Source: Fredinandcohnia onubensis (lineage in GTDB: Bacteria > Bacillota > Bacilli > Bacillales > Bacillaceae_L). From it: 64,000 bases of DNA. Positions 8,961-18,647 of this stretch are shown piece after piece (position 1 is the stretch's first letter; every line of letters begins with the position of its first letter). The stretch is taken from positions 372,001 to 436,000 of the forward strand of contig NZ_JAPSKV010000001.1 in NCBI RefSeq assembly GCF_031181385.1, in the 5' to 3' direction. The notes beneath the pieces are model-generated. The model did no database searches. It was not told where the DNA came from and saw nothing but the letters and a program-made list of their open reading frames with translations. The position numbers were made by a program, and so were the translations under genes.

Positions 8961-11900
8961 ATGAAAAGGGGAATGAAGAAGCTGTTTTATTCCTTGCTAG
9001 CATTCTTATTGCTAATCTCAACTATGCCTTTTCAAACTGTAAATGCGATTACAAATCCTAGTGTGGATGTGGAATCAATTGCGGATCAGATTGCAGAAAT
9101 TGAGCTAAATGAAGTTCCAGGTGTAGAAGTTGAGGCAACCACGGAACCGAATGCAGAAGAGGAAGAAAATACAAATCCGAGTGCAGATGATGAAACTCTT
9201 TCAGAAGAAAGTGAAAAGGAAGATGATTCTGCAAAGCAAAATACTAAGGAAGTAGCAGATGAAAATGCAGTTGAAGTGGACAAAGAGGTCCTAGAAGAAA
9301 AATCAATTGTTTTAGATCCAAATGCAGATTCGAAGACGTATCAAAAGCAAAAGAAGGCAAAGATACAATCAGCTTCACCAAGAATGAGTGCTCTTGAATC
9401 CGGTCAAGCATACATAGCTAATGAATTTTTATCTATAGCTAATGATGATACTGGTAGATTTACAATTGGGGTCACAGGTGGTAACCCATCCATTGATACA
9501 GATGATGATCAGATTTTACTTTATGGCCATCCTTATCCAGGTACATCCTTTACAACAGTAAAAATCAATGGGGAAGATTATATTTTTACTGCTGAAAAAG
9601 TTACGGTAGATGAAAGTAAGAATGAGATCATTTCTACTCAAACGATTCAAAATGTAACCGTAAAGCAAATTTTAACATTTAGTGTAAACTCAACAACAAA
9701 CCGTGCTGATATTGTGAACATGCGTTACGAGATTGTGAATAATGGCGCAGAAGAGATTATGGCTGGTACTCGTATTATGCTTGATACAATGTTGGGACAA
9801 AACGATGGTGCACCATTTAGAGTACCGGGTATTGGTGAGGTTCTTTATGAACAAGAATTATCAGGAGCTCAGGTTCCGCAGTATTGGCAAGCCTTTGATA
9901 ACCTAGAAAACCCTAGCGTTATCGCAAACGGTACTTTTTATCGTTCGTTATATGAGCGTCCTGATAAAGTGCAGTTTGCTTATTGGGGTGATATTTACGA
10001 TTCAGCGTGGGACTACGGGGTAAGTGCAGACAAGCCTGTAACTCGGGATAGTGCAGTTGCTATCTATCATAATCCACAAACGATTGCTCCCGGTGCTACG
10101 AGAGTAATAGATTCCTATTACGGAATTGGTGATTTTGCGATTTCTGATACAGAGCCACCACTTTCGTTTCGAATCACGGCACCTCAAGAGCTTCAGGAAG
10201 ATGCTGAGAATGGAAACTATTTTTCAAATCCATTTACCATTACAGGTTATGTTCGAAATATAGGAGAAGAAACAACCAAAAATACAACAGTTTCGCTTGA
10301 GTTACCAGAGGACAGTGGTTTATCCATTTTAACCCCTCAAGAACCAAGTATTTCACTTGGTGATTTAGCAGTTGGCGAAGAAAAAATAGTCACTTGGACA
10401 GTGCTGGCATCTTCACAATCAAGTGATAAAACAATTGACTATTCGATAAAAGTTAATGCTACCGATGTAGATGAAAAAGTAGTTCCTATCTCTCTTTTCC
10501 TACCTCAGGTGACTACTGAATCAAACGGGACGATTTCTTTAAATAAGGAAGAACTTCATCTGAATGTTGGTGAATCGGAAACGCTTCGTGCAACATTAAG
10601 CGGAATCAGAGGAAATGTGACATGGTTAAGTGATAATCCGAATATTGCATCGGTGAATTCAAGTGGAAAAGTGACTGCAAAATCTGGTGGGGTCGCTACT
10701 ATTATTGCTGCAGCAGGCGGTAAAATAGCCGAAGCTAAAGTGATTGTTAATGGTGATCCGATTCCAGTAGATTCTATTTCTTTTTCAACTGACAAGCTTG
10801 AGCTAAATGTCAATCAATCTAAAAGGGTAAATGTACAATTCACACCCGAAAATGCGACAAATAAGCGTATTGCTTATTGGTTCTCAATTAATCCATTCGT
10901 AGCTAGAGTTAGCAACGGGACCGTTACGGGAGTATCAGCAGGGATAGCTAGAATTTATGCAATCTCCGAGGATGGACGTAAGACAGCATCTATTCTTGTT
11001 GAAGTAAAAGAAGCTCAACCGACATTAGACCTTGGAGATGGAATTGATTTTTCAGAGACGGTTGAAGGACCGGAAATTTCATTTGGTGGGCATAGTTTTT
11101 CATTATTTTCACTGCCGCTGGAAATGGAATTGCATATTTCCGATCGTGTAAAACTTGTTTATGATACAACAGAGGACAAGTTTACCGGATTTTTTGGGGA
11201 TTTAAGTGTAACTGGAACGAATGACCAAAATCCTGATGGAACATTAACAGAAGATGCAAAACGATTAAGAAAAGAGACATACCAGAATATTAAGTCTCTC
11301 ATGAGCAAACTAGGGAGAAGCACAAATCGAGATTTTTATAATTCCTACCGTAGCCTTATTAAAAAGAACAGTGGATTTGTAATAAAAGGGGACCAAACCA
11401 TTTTCGGTTATGTAGATGTGGTTAATACTCGAGATGGATACAGGTTAGCGGAAGGCCAGGTTGTTGTCTTACAAACTGCTGGTTTCGATATGAGATATCG
11501 TTTTCCTCCTGCACCTGTAGCTTATATGAAATTCGGTGTAACAGGTTCTCTTCAAACTGGTCTAAAATTAAAGCTAAAGGAAGCTGGCAGCCTAACTGAC
11601 GGTATTGATGTATATGGGTCCTTCAAAGGGGAATTAACGCCAGCATTAGGTGTAGGTGCAGGACACGATGCGGTGGTGAGAGTTGAAGCGGGGCTAGAAG
11701 GAAAACTAGGGGCTTCTCTAGATATTCCGTTTACTCGAGCTTTTAACGCAAGAGATCATCTTGGACTGGATTTTACCGCGAACGTCTATCTAGAATATCA
11801 GGCATTACTGTTTATTAATGGTAGAAATACATGGAAAATCCATGAAACGCAGTTGTATCCAAGACCAAGTTCACGTGCGCTAAGTACATTACACATCGAT

Positions 11901-14621
11901 AACAATGCTGAGTCATTTAAATTAATGCCAAGGGATTATGCAAATGCCTCTTCATCATTCGTAGCGAATAATGTCAAGCGGTCATTCAGCATGTCACAAG
12001 CAAATGCGAGTGGAAATGCCTTGAAAGTCATTAAAGAAAACGTATATCCATATGGGTCACCTGTATTAACTACCTTAAGCAACGGAAATCAACTGTTAGT
12101 ATGGGTGGATGATGACAGAGACAGAACATCTTCTAACCGAACGGCGCTTTATTACTCCATTTTTAATGGAAGCAATTGGTCAACACCTCAACAAGTTGAA
12201 AATGACGGAACTGCAGACTTTGCACCAAGTGTTGTTGCTTGTAACAATGAAGTGTATATCGTTTGGCAAAATTCAAGCAAAATCTTTGATGATTCAAGTG
12301 TAACACTTGATGACATGGCACAAGATGTTGGTATTCGTGTTTCAAAATACGATGGTGAAAAGTTTGTTGATTTTACCAATATTTCAAATGGAAGCAATGT
12401 ACCAACAAGTGTTCCAAAGATTGCATCCAACGGTACAAATCTGTCAGTTATTTGGACAGAAAATGATAAGAACGATGTTCTAGATATGTCAGCTGAAAAT
12501 CGTATCATGGAATCAACATATTCAAGTGGTTCAGGATGGACATCACCAGCTGTTGTGGTTGATGGATTAGCAAGCGTCGCTAGCCTTGATGTTTCCTATC
12601 TAAATGGTGATAGAGTGCTAGCTTATGCAGTCCAAGACAATGTGTATATGGTAAAAGGTAGCGGGTCACCTATTCAATTAACAAACAGTGGCTCAAATCG
12701 CTCTCCAATTTTTAGTTTTACAGCAAGCGGAACAGACCTTTACTGGTATGCCGATGGTGGAATTAACTATATTGAAGATTTAAATGTAAGTAATGTAAAA
12801 ACCGCCGTTGAAAATTGGGCAGGCATTGGCAACTTCAAAGTGATGACCAACAATGATACGCGTTTGGTTTATTGGGAACAAGATAATGGGTTTAAAACGG
12901 AAGTATACGGAGTCAATTTTAATGAACAATGGGGAAGCCCGGTTCAGCTTATTAACGATGATAGTCGTCTCCGTAGTGTGAATGGCGTTATGAATGAAAA
13001 TGGTAGCGCGACATTCACTTTTAATTCTGTGGAAGTAGATGAAAGTAAGTTTGACACTGAAGAAGGGCCATTTGGCAAGGTTGACCTAAAAACAACAACC
13101 ATTATGCCATCTACAGATCTGGCAATCTTAAGCAACATCAACTTTGATAGCAATCGTGTGAAGCCTGGTGAAGCATTACAATTAAGCTTTGATGTTGGAA
13201 ATGTTGGCCAGAAAACGGTTGAAGGTGTAAAAGTTGAACTTTCTCATAATGGAGAAGTCGTTCACACTGAGAATATTGAAGGTACACTCCTATCTGGTGA
13301 AGAAAAGTACGTAGAAGTGAATTATACTTTACCAGCCAATCTAAATGACTATTCTGTAAAAGTGAAAGTGAGTCCATTAAGTGATGCGGATTCAAATGTA
13401 GCTGACAATGAATCAGAAGTATTGATTGGAAAAAGTAATATCGAAGTAACAAAGCCAATTATTACTGGTAACGGAGCTACTCGCACGCTGAAATCAGAAG
13501 TGAAGAATATTGGTTATAAGACCGCTACAAACGTCGAGGTGAAACTTGTTTCTGACAGAGCAGATGGAGATGTTATTGCTACTAAGGTAGTTGATAGCAT
13601 TGCACCAGGTGAGTCTAGTTTCGTAGAATTTGAGATTGCAATTGAGGACATGAACTTCAATCCTGAAAGCAATGATGTCGTGCTTTATGTGGTTGCTGAA
13701 GGAAATGAAGAATTTAAAAACGGGTTGCATACCAATTTTACAAAACTAACGAATCCGTATGACGAAAACCTTTTACAGATTTCAGAGGTTGGAATTGCGG
13801 GTAATAACTTAATTTTTACCATCTATAACAATGTTCCAGAAGATGTTGAAGGGACAATTCTGGTTCAAACCATTAATGATGGAGTTCAGGATACCATTGG
13901 CCAAGCAGCTACATTCCAAGCTCTATACGGACAATCGCTTCAATTTGATATTAGTAAGCTTTTGACGAATATGGATGAATCAAGCACAATTCGACTTTTT
14001 GTCGTCGATGAAAATGATGTGACAATCTCGAATGTGATTGATATAGGTGGAAAAGTGGATGCCCCTGTTTCAAATCCTGAACCAGGTACGTATAAAGAGC
14101 CTCAATCAGTTGTTCTGTATACATCCACAACAGATGCTGATATTTATTATACAACCGATGGAACAGAACCAACGGAAGAAAGCACTAAATATACGCTGCC
14201 AATCAATGTGGCTGAAACAACTACGATAAAAGCAATTGCTGTAAAACCAGGTCAAGACAATAGTGATATTGTTGAGTTAACATTTGTGATCGAACCTGAT
14301 GGGGAAGATCCGGGTAAAGAAGATCCAGATAAAGAGGACCCAGATAAAAATCCAGGGGATGGACCAGGAAACGGCGGTAGCGACAAACCAGGTGATGATG
14401 ATGATAAGCCAGGTAGTCCTGATAACAATGAAAAACCTACAGCTCCGGTTGGCGGTAATCCGAGTGATGACAAGGATTCTGGAGATAAGGATAACAAAAA
14501 TAATGACAATAACAAACTACCTACGACAGCGACGTCCTTCTATAATATTTTACTGATAGGTGCAGTCATGTTAGGGGTTGGATTTGTCGTAATCCGAAGA
14601 GTACGACGAAGAATGATTTAA
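8961..14621 (+). CDS. Giant LPTTA-anchored surface protein with Big_2, beta-propeller-like, CARDB and CHB_HEX_C domains
   Basis: An 1886-residue exported wall protein. Signal peptide at residues 1-29. Then an acidic low-complexity stretch (about 45-110), a beta-rich domain of unknown type (about 147-397), an alternate-domain-type Ig region (about 404-520) and two bacterial Ig-like Big_2 domains (about 526-597 and 603-683). A unique middle (about 690-1000) follows, then a repetitive region that looks like a BNR-type beta-propeller (about 1030-1376), two CARDB-like adhesion modules (about 1385-1600), a chitobiase/hexosaminidase C-terminal module (about 1698-1777, IYYTTDGTEPT) and a D/P/G-rich wall spacer. 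The tail is LPTTA at 1853-1857, a hydrophobic segment and RRVRRR. The ligand is unknown; adhesion or glycan binding is likely. GGGGAG upstream supports the start. Confidence 0.88.
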   Translation: MKRGMKKLFYSLLAFLLLISTMPFQTVNAITNPSVDVESIADQIAEIELNEVPGVEVEATTEPNAEEEENTNPSADDETLSEESEKEDDSAKQNTKEVADENAVEVDKEVLEEKSIVLDPNADSKTYQKQKKAKIQSASPRMSALESGQAYIANEFLSIANDDTGRFTIGVTGGNPSIDTDDDQILLYGHPYPGTSFTTVKINGEDYIFTAEKVTVDESKNEIISTQTIQNVTVKQILTFSVNSTTNRADIVNMRYEIVNNGAEEIMAGTRIMLDTMLGQNDGAPFRVPGIGEVLYEQELSGAQVPQYWQAFDNLENPSVIANGTFYRSLYERPDKVQFAYWGDIYDSAWDYGVSADKPVTRDSAVAIYHNPQTIAPGATRVIDSYYGIGDFAISDTEPPLSFRITAPQELQEDAENGNYFSNPFTITGYVRNIGEETTKNTTVSLELPEDSGLSILTPQEPSISLGDLAVGEEKIVTWTVLASSQSSDKTIDYSIKVNATDVDEKVVPISLFLPQVTTESNGTISLNKEELHLNVGESETLRATLSGIRGNVTWLSDNPNIASVNSSGKVTAKSGGVATIIAAAGGKIAEAKVIVNGDPIPVDSISFSTDKLELNVNQSKRVNVQFTPENATNKRIAYWFSINPFVARVSNGTVTGVSAGIARIYAISEDGRKTASILVEVKEAQPTLDLGDGIDFSETVEGPEISFGGHSFSLFSLPLEMELHISDRVKLVYDTTEDKFTGFFGDLSVTGTNDQNPDGTLTEDAKRLRKETYQNIKSLMSKLGRSTNRDFYNSYRSLIKKNSGFVIKGDQTIFGYVDVVNTRDGYRLAEGQVVVLQTAGFDMRYRFPPAPVAYMKFGVTGSLQTGLKLKLKEAGSLTDGIDVYGSFKGELTPALGVGAGHDAVVRVEAGLEGKLGASLDIPFTRAFNARDHLGLDFTANVYLEYQALLFINGRNTWKIHETQLYPRPSSRALSTLHIDNNAESFKLMPRDYANASSSFVANNVKRSFSMSQANASGNALKVIKENVYPYGSPVLTTLSNGNQLLVWVDDDRDRTSSNRTALYYSIFNGSNWSTPQQVENDGTADFAPSVVACNNEVYIVWQNSSKIFDDSSVTLDDMAQDVGIRVSKYDGEKFVDFTNISNGSNVPTSVPKIASNGTNLSVIWTENDKNDVLDMSAENRIMESTYSSGSGWTSPAVVVDGLASVASLDVSYLNGDRVLAYAVQDNVYMVKGSGSPIQLTNSGSNRSPIFSFTASGTDLYWYADGGINYIEDLNVSNVKTAVENWAGIGNFKVMTNNDTRLVYWEQDNGFKTEVYGVNFNEQWGSPVQLINDDSRLRSVNGVMNENGSATFTFNSVEVDESKFDTEEGPFGKVDLKTTTIMPSTDLAILSNINFDSNRVKPGEALQLSFDVGNVGQKTVEGVKVELSHNGEVVHTENIEGTLLSGEEKYVEVNYTLPANLNDYSVKVKVSPLSDADSNVADNESEVLIGKSNIEVTKPIITGNGATRTLKSEVKNIGYKTATNVEVKLVSDRADGDVIATKVVDSIAPGESSFVEFEIAIEDMNFNPESNDVVLYVVAEGNEEFKNGLHTNFTKLTNPYDENLLQISEVGIAGNNLIFTIYNNVPEDVEGTILVQTINDGVQDTIGQAATFQALYGQSLQFDISKLLTNMDESSTIRLFVVDENDVTISNVIDIGGKVDAPVSNPEPGTYKEPQSVVLYTSTTDADIYYTTDGTEPTEESTKYTLPINVAETTTIKAIAVKPGQDNSDIVELTFVIEPDGEDPGKEDPDKEDPDKNPGDGPGNGGSDKPGDDDDKPGSPDNNEKPTAPVGGNPSDDKDSGDKDNKNNDNNKLPTTATSFYNILLIGAVMLGVGFVVIRRVRRRMI

Positions 14622-14754
14622 TAAGAAACTTTCAGTTTGAATATGCTTCCCTAAGTAGTGGGTTTTGGTCTACTCATAGGGGGGCATATCATTATTAGGG
14701 TTGTTTTCACTGTATGTTGATGATTCAATAAAATTATAAAAGAGAGGTGTTTTG

Positions 14755-15303
14755 ATGGAGAAATTAAGAAAAGTATTATTATTCACCGGAATAGGGCTTT
14801 GCACTTTATCAGTATTATTGCTGTTAGCTATACTTCTTTTTCCAAATACATATTTTATCATTGCTCTAGCCAATGCGTTTACGATGCCTTTTGTGATGGG
14901 ATTATTTTTCATAATCCTTTCCTTCTTACTTGCCGATGGGGGAAAGAAAAAAGGCATGATTTTCAAGAAAGCAATTTATCTTATCGTACTAATCGCACTT
15001 ATTAACTTTTTTATTCAAAATCCAATTACAAATTCAATCCGTGATATACAGACAGTCGTAACTAATGATTTATACGTGACAGAAGGAAAAGTTACTGAAA
15101 GCTATATCGAACGTCGCTCTAACACATCCATCAATGGAAGAGGCTTCAGCGACAAATACTATCAAACCATTAAACTAAATAACGAAAACCAAGACGAATT
15201 CGTCATCATGGTTGAAAACCAAGAAGACTACATCTTCAAGCAAGGCCAAACCTACCAAATCACTGCTCTCCCTCATTCTCGAATCATCCTGGAATGGGAA
15301 TAA
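14755..15303 (+). CDS. Small membrane protein with extracytoplasmic C-terminal domain
   Basis: 182 residues. Three hydrophobic segments (about 8-30, 36-60 and 72-90) are followed by a soluble beta-rich domain of about 90 residues (VTEGKVTESYIERRSN to the end). I do not recognise a named family. The start is the ATG at 14755 with AGAGAGGTG upstream, not the TTG one codon earlier. It stands alone between the surface protein and the FkbM methyltransferase. Its stop lies against a REP-like repeat (15305-15322). Confidence 0.7.
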   Translation: MEKLRKVLLFTGIGLCTLSVLLLLAILLFPNTYFIIALANAFTMPFVMGLFFIILSFLLADGGKKKGMIFKKAIYLIVLIALINFFIQNPITNSIRDIQTVVTNDLYVTEGKVTESYIERRSNTSINGRGFSDKYYQTIKLNNENQDEFVIMVENQEDYIFKQGQTYQITALPHSRIILEWE

Positions 15304-15304
15304 C

Positions 15305-15322
15305 TGGGACAGGTTCCGTGTC
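15305..15322. repeat. REP-like half unit
   Basis: GGGACAGGTTCCGTGTCAC immediately after the stop of the membrane-protein gene. Confidence 0.55.
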
Positions 15323-15452
15323 ACATTAAAAATAGTGGAACAATCTGCACACGCAACCCTATTAGGTTTGGAGATCAGGTTACTTATATCATTCTCTGGT
15401 GCTTATGACATGCAGGTTTTGTCGAGTAAATCATATTATATGTAACCAAACC

Positions 15453-15484
15453 TTTACACCCACTTAATAATCTCTTTCTATAAT
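15453..15484 (+). promoter_or_regulatory. Promoter with PhoP-box-like half-sites before the FkbM gene
   Basis: TTTACA (15453), 5 bp, TTAATA (15464), 9 bp, then -10 TATAAT (15479-15484). The pair-to-minus-10 geometry is the same as in the stronger candidate at 39621. A third 11-bp step gives only TTTCTA, so one pair is seen instead of two. The leader of about 60 bases contains a REP-like unit. Confidence 0.35.
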
Positions 15485-15500
15485 TGAGGATAAACTAGTT

Positions 15501-15532
15501 AGTGGGACGAGGGACCTGTCCTTGTGACCCAC
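15501..15532. repeat. REP-like unit (GGGACCTGTCC orientation)
   Basis: AGTGGGACGAGGGACCTGTCC followed by TTGTGACCCAC. Lies between promoter and ribosome binding site of the FkbM gene. Confidence 0.7.
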
Positions 15533-15552
15533 AAAAGGGGAGATTATGATTT

Positions 15553-16497
15553 ATGGCGATTCCGAGAGGTGTTTTGAGCAAGCCAGTTTTTGTGAAGCTA
15601 TGGGAGAATTATCCGCTTTTTTCAAAGGCGGTCATCAATGTTGGTATTTTTCTAAAGTATAAGACGTTAAAATTGGCTAACATTCCACATAAAATTACGC
15701 TTCCTTCTAGAAATATTATCTATATCAATAATGCTGAAAATCGAGGGAGGGCGCTTTTGATCAGTGATGGGATTACGCAATCGCGAGTGTCTGAGTTCTG
15801 GGGGGAAGCCGTGGAATCGTACAAGCCGTCACTCGTTTTGGATATTGGTGTAAATTATGGGGAGTGCATTTTCTCTACTCAGTATGGACAGGACACGACA
15901 ATTGTTGGAATTGAAGCGAATAAATATTTGATGGAGTACATCGAGCGCTCGCGCCAACAACACGTCAATCGGGACCAAATTAAAATCATTCATGCCTTTG
16001 CGGGAGAAAATGAAAACCAGGACCAAGCTTTCTTTATTGATACCCATTGGTCTGGTACTTCATCAGGCGTGCAAATCTCAGATAAAAATACCATTGAAAA
16101 AACGGAAGTACCTGCAATTACAGTTGATTCCCTCTTTAATCAGGAAACGTTAGAAAATCAACGACTCTTATTTAAAATTGACGTCGAAGGGTACGAGTAC
16201 AGCGTCCTAAAAGGAATGATAAATCTCCTAAAAAACTGCCGCGAAACCCAAGGAATTGTTGAATTTGACAGTCGCTACCTAGAAAAGGCCGGGGTAAACC
16301 TAGATTCTTATCTAACCTTTTTAGCAAATCACTTCGAAATTAGATTTTATAATGAAGATAACAAGCTAAAAAGGTTATCCGCTCCTTCAATATCTGCAAT
16401 GCAGAAGGAGCTTGGATCCGAACATATCCACACGGATCTCATCCTCCGGGGCAGAGGTTCAGTGTCCCACAAATTGTCTATTAACCAGCCGTATTGA
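15553..16497 (+). CDS. FkbM-family SAM-dependent methyltransferase
   Basis: 314 residues. The SAM-binding core starts at LVLDIGVNYGE (about residue 94), and the family motif FKIDVEGYEYSVLKGM lies near residue 212, followed by GIVEFDSRYL. FkbM enzymes O-methylate sugars or other hydroxyls. Ugd is about 7 kb upstream, so a surface-glycan role is plausible but inferred. The start ATG at 15553 has AGGGGAG about 10 bases upstream. The last 14 or so residues (RGSVSHKLSINQPY) may come from a decayed repeat, since GTGTCCCAC appears there. Confidence 0.85.
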   Translation: MAIPRGVLSKPVFVKLWENYPLFSKAVINVGIFLKYKTLKLANIPHKITLPSRNIIYINNAENRGRALLISDGITQSRVSEFWGEAVESYKPSLVLDIGVNYGECIFSTQYGQDTTIVGIEANKYLMEYIERSRQQHVNRDQIKIIHAFAGENENQDQAFFIDTHWSGTSSGVQISDKNTIEKTEVPAITVDSLFNQETLENQRLLFKIDVEGYEYSVLKGMINLLKNCRETQGIVEFDSRYLEKAGVNLDSYLTFLANHFEIRFYNEDNKLKRLSAPSISAMQKELGSEHIHTDLILRGRGSVSHKLSINQPY

Positions 16498-16614
16498 TAA
16501 GTATGAAACAACTTGTAAATGCAGTTAATATAAGGTGTTTATCTATAAGGCACATGAGCGAAAGCAAAGAGCTTAAGTGACTTTTACATTCTCCCATAAT
16601 TTTTCCTCGAATAG

Positions 16615-16655
16615 GGCACAATGAGTGTAATAAAAAAGCTCGTTGTGCCTTTTTG
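16615..16655 (+). terminator. Hairpin/terminator of the dispersed GCACAATGAG type
   Basis: GGCACAATGAG pairs with CTCGTTGTGCC, with one G-U pair, followed by TTTTT. Related hairpins occur at 18875, 39447, 45533 and 46649, each followed by a REP-like palindrome. Confidence 0.7.
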
Positions 16656-16676
16656 GCATGTAATTGCGGAACTCGT

Positions 16677-16703
16677 GATGAGGGACCTGTACCCGCGACC
16701 CAC
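16677..16703. repeat. REP-like unit
   Basis: GAGGGACCTGTACCCGCGACCCAC, directly upstream of the TraX-like gene. Confidence 0.65.
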
Positions 16704-16735
16704 AACCCCATTCCACAAAAAGTGAGGGAATTTTG

Positions 16736-17476
16736 ATGCAGTATACTACTTATCAGAAAGATATGTTTCAGGATGCTATTTTTCAGAGGGATTTGACGTC
16801 AAATGCTTTGAAGTACATAGCACTTATTGCGATGTTTTTTGATCATCTTTTTGCAGGTTTTATCCCTCAGGAAACGATAGCTGGTTTTGTTTTACGGATT
16901 CCTGGAAGGGTTGTGGCTCCGATATTTTGTTATTTTATCGCGATGGGATATTTTTACACATCCAATATTAGAAAGTATATCGAAAGACTGGTTATTTTTG
17001 CAGCTATCTCTCACTTTCCGTATGTACTATACTTTAATTTGCCATGGTGGAAAACGACGAGTGTCATGTGGGGGCTTGCGTTGGGGTTAATCGCGTTGAC
17101 GATTGTTAAAAGTGAAAAGATCCCCATGTATGCGAAGCTTGCCCTTGTGTTTTTATGTTGTATGCTCGCGTATCCAGCAGATTGGAACTTCGTGGCTGTA
17201 TTGTGGATTGTCTTTTTCGGTATCTATCAAGGACAATTGAAAAAACAAATTATTAGCTTTGTGATCATTGGAATTTTTGCGCACATCATACCGCAAATCA
17301 TCAATATGGGCTGGCACCATGCGTATCAAATTGGGATTTTCTTGGCAATTCCGTTGTTACTGATGTACAAAGGTAGACGTGGTCGAAAATCAAACCTTTT
17401 AAAATGGGGCTTTTATGTCTTTTATCCATTACATTTAATCGTTTTATATATTATAAAATATGTGGTTTGCGCTTAG
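16736..17476 (+). CDS. TraX-family membrane protein
   Basis: 246 residues, about seven to eight hydrophobic helices. The N-terminus TSNALKYIALIAMFFDHLFA and the IPGRVVAPIFCYFIAMGY block are hallmarks of the TraX family. In F plasmids TraX acetylates pilin. Chromosomal Bacillus homologues have no settled role, and acetyltransferase-type membrane activity is only inferred. The start is the ATG at 16736 with GTGAGGGA upstream. The lipoprotein gene begins 13 bases after the stop, so the two are probably co-transcribed. Confidence 0.85.
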   Translation: MQYTTYQKDMFQDAIFQRDLTSNALKYIALIAMFFDHLFAGFIPQETIAGFVLRIPGRVVAPIFCYFIAMGYFYTSNIRKYIERLVIFAAISHFPYVLYFNLPWWKTTSVMWGLALGLIALTIVKSEKIPMYAKLALVFLCCMLAYPADWNFVAVLWIVFFGIYQGQLKKQIISFVIIGIFAHIIPQIINMGWHHAYQIGIFLAIPLLLMYKGRRGRKSNLLKWGFYVFYPLHLIVLYIIKYVVCA

Positions 17477-17489
17477 GGGGAGGGAATAT

Positions 17490-18629
17490 ATGTTCAAATT
17501 TAAGATACTTGCATTTATGTCATTTTTACTGGTTCTTGCAGCTTGCTCAAATGTTACAGAAGAAGCGACCGTTGAAGAGTCAGTAGAGGCTGTGGCGAAC
17601 GTTCAAGAGACCGTTCCGCTGGAAGAGTTAGAGCCAATCCCAACTCCTGAAAAATATGAGGGTGATTTAGAGTTGCCGATTAATGGGGCGACAGGATACG
17701 CTTCTGTTGATTTAAACTTAAAAACTGCTCCAAATGTAGACTCTGAAACTATTGAAACATTAAATGCTGGAACAGCTTTTACGATTATAAAAGAAGAAGG
17801 AAACTGGTGGTTCGTAAAGGATGCCACTTCAGAAGGATGGATTGATAGTACGTATTGTTTTATTAACCTTCCCGACGTGATTCCTTCCATTGTTTATGAT
17901 AGCAGCAACACTTATTCTTCTAAGTTCGTGTCGTCCGGAAATGAAATCCCAGGAATAACTGGACAAGCCTTGTATGAGGGGAACATTTTTAATGAGAGGC
18001 TTGGAAAAGAAGAATTTATTGTGCCAGTTTTGTATTCTATGTCAAAAAAGATTCATCTCGCACAACAAGAAGCAATTGCTAATGGCGATACGCTCGTCAT
18101 CTATGAAGGATATCGACCGTATTCCGTTCAAAAAGCAGTAGTAGATGCATTGACTTCTGTCGCATATGAGGATATGGCTGTGATGGCTGGCATAAATACA
18201 GCACCGTGGAGCACAGGTTGGTTTATCGCTAGAAACATTTCGAACCATCAAATGGGCTATGCGATTGATGTAACGTTAGCCAAAGTCGAGTCAAAAGAAG
18301 AAGTTGCAATTGGTGAATATTTAGTTACCGACATCACGGATTACACAGAGTATACGATGCCAACTCCTATTCACGAATTAAGCTTGGCATCCATTACATT
18401 TACCAAGCCCGTCCCATCATCGTCACCAACAGCATGGAAAAATGCAGTCTTAGCAGACACAATGAATGAGTCTGCAAAAACACTTCAATCCTATTTAACA
18501 AACGCTGGACTCACACCATTGGCATCAGAATGGTGGCACTTCAACGATCTAGATGCCATGAACCAAACGAAACAAAACCCAAGTGACGGGGGCTACCTAC
18601 TAACTGACATTTTAAGCGTGAGCCCATAG
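17490..18629 (+). CDS. Lipoprotein with SH3 domain and VanX-like D-Ala-D-Ala dipeptidase domain
   Basis: 379 residues, secreted and lipid-anchored (lipobox LVLAAC, Cys19). A bacterial SH3 domain spans about 65-130 (ASVDLNLKTAP..W.WFVKDATSEGWI). The C-terminal half is an M15D peptidase: YEGYRP with the conserved Arg, SNHQMGYAID giving zinc ligands His253 and Asp260, and EWWHF giving catalytic Glu347 and zinc ligand His350. It cleaves D-Ala-D-Ala or related D,D-dipeptides. Outside the cell it more likely trims wall peptides than confers vancomycin resistance, because no VanA/H-type genes are near. The start ATG at 17490 follows GGGGGAGG; a GTG ten codons upstream overlaps TraX. Confidence 0.87.
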   Translation: MFKFKILAFMSFLLVLAACSNVTEEATVEESVEAVANVQETVPLEELEPIPTPEKYEGDLELPINGATGYASVDLNLKTAPNVDSETIETLNAGTAFTIIKEEGNWWFVKDATSEGWIDSTYCFINLPDVIPSIVYDSSNTYSSKFVSSGNEIPGITGQALYEGNIFNERLGKEEFIVPVLYSMSKKIHLAQQEAIANGDTLVIYEGYRPYSVQKAVVDALTSVAYEDMAVMAGINTAPWSTGWFIARNISNHQMGYAIDVTLAKVESKEEVAIGEYLVTDITDYTEYTMPTPIHELSLASITFTKPVPSSSPTAWKNAVLADTMNESAKTLQSYLTNAGLTPLASEWWHFNDLDAMNQTKQNPSDGGYLLTDILSVSP

Positions 18630-18647
18630 TTGGGCAAAGGCGATCAG

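Noticed and set aside
16736-17476. TraX-like gene as evidence of a conjugative element
   Set aside because: No other transfer genes, relaxase or integrase are present, and TraX-like proteins are common on Bacillus chromosomes.
17490-18629. VanX-like gene as a vancomycin-resistance determinant
   Set aside because: It is an exported lipoprotein with an SH3 domain and has no vanH/vanA/vanRS neighbours. VanX proper is cytosolic.
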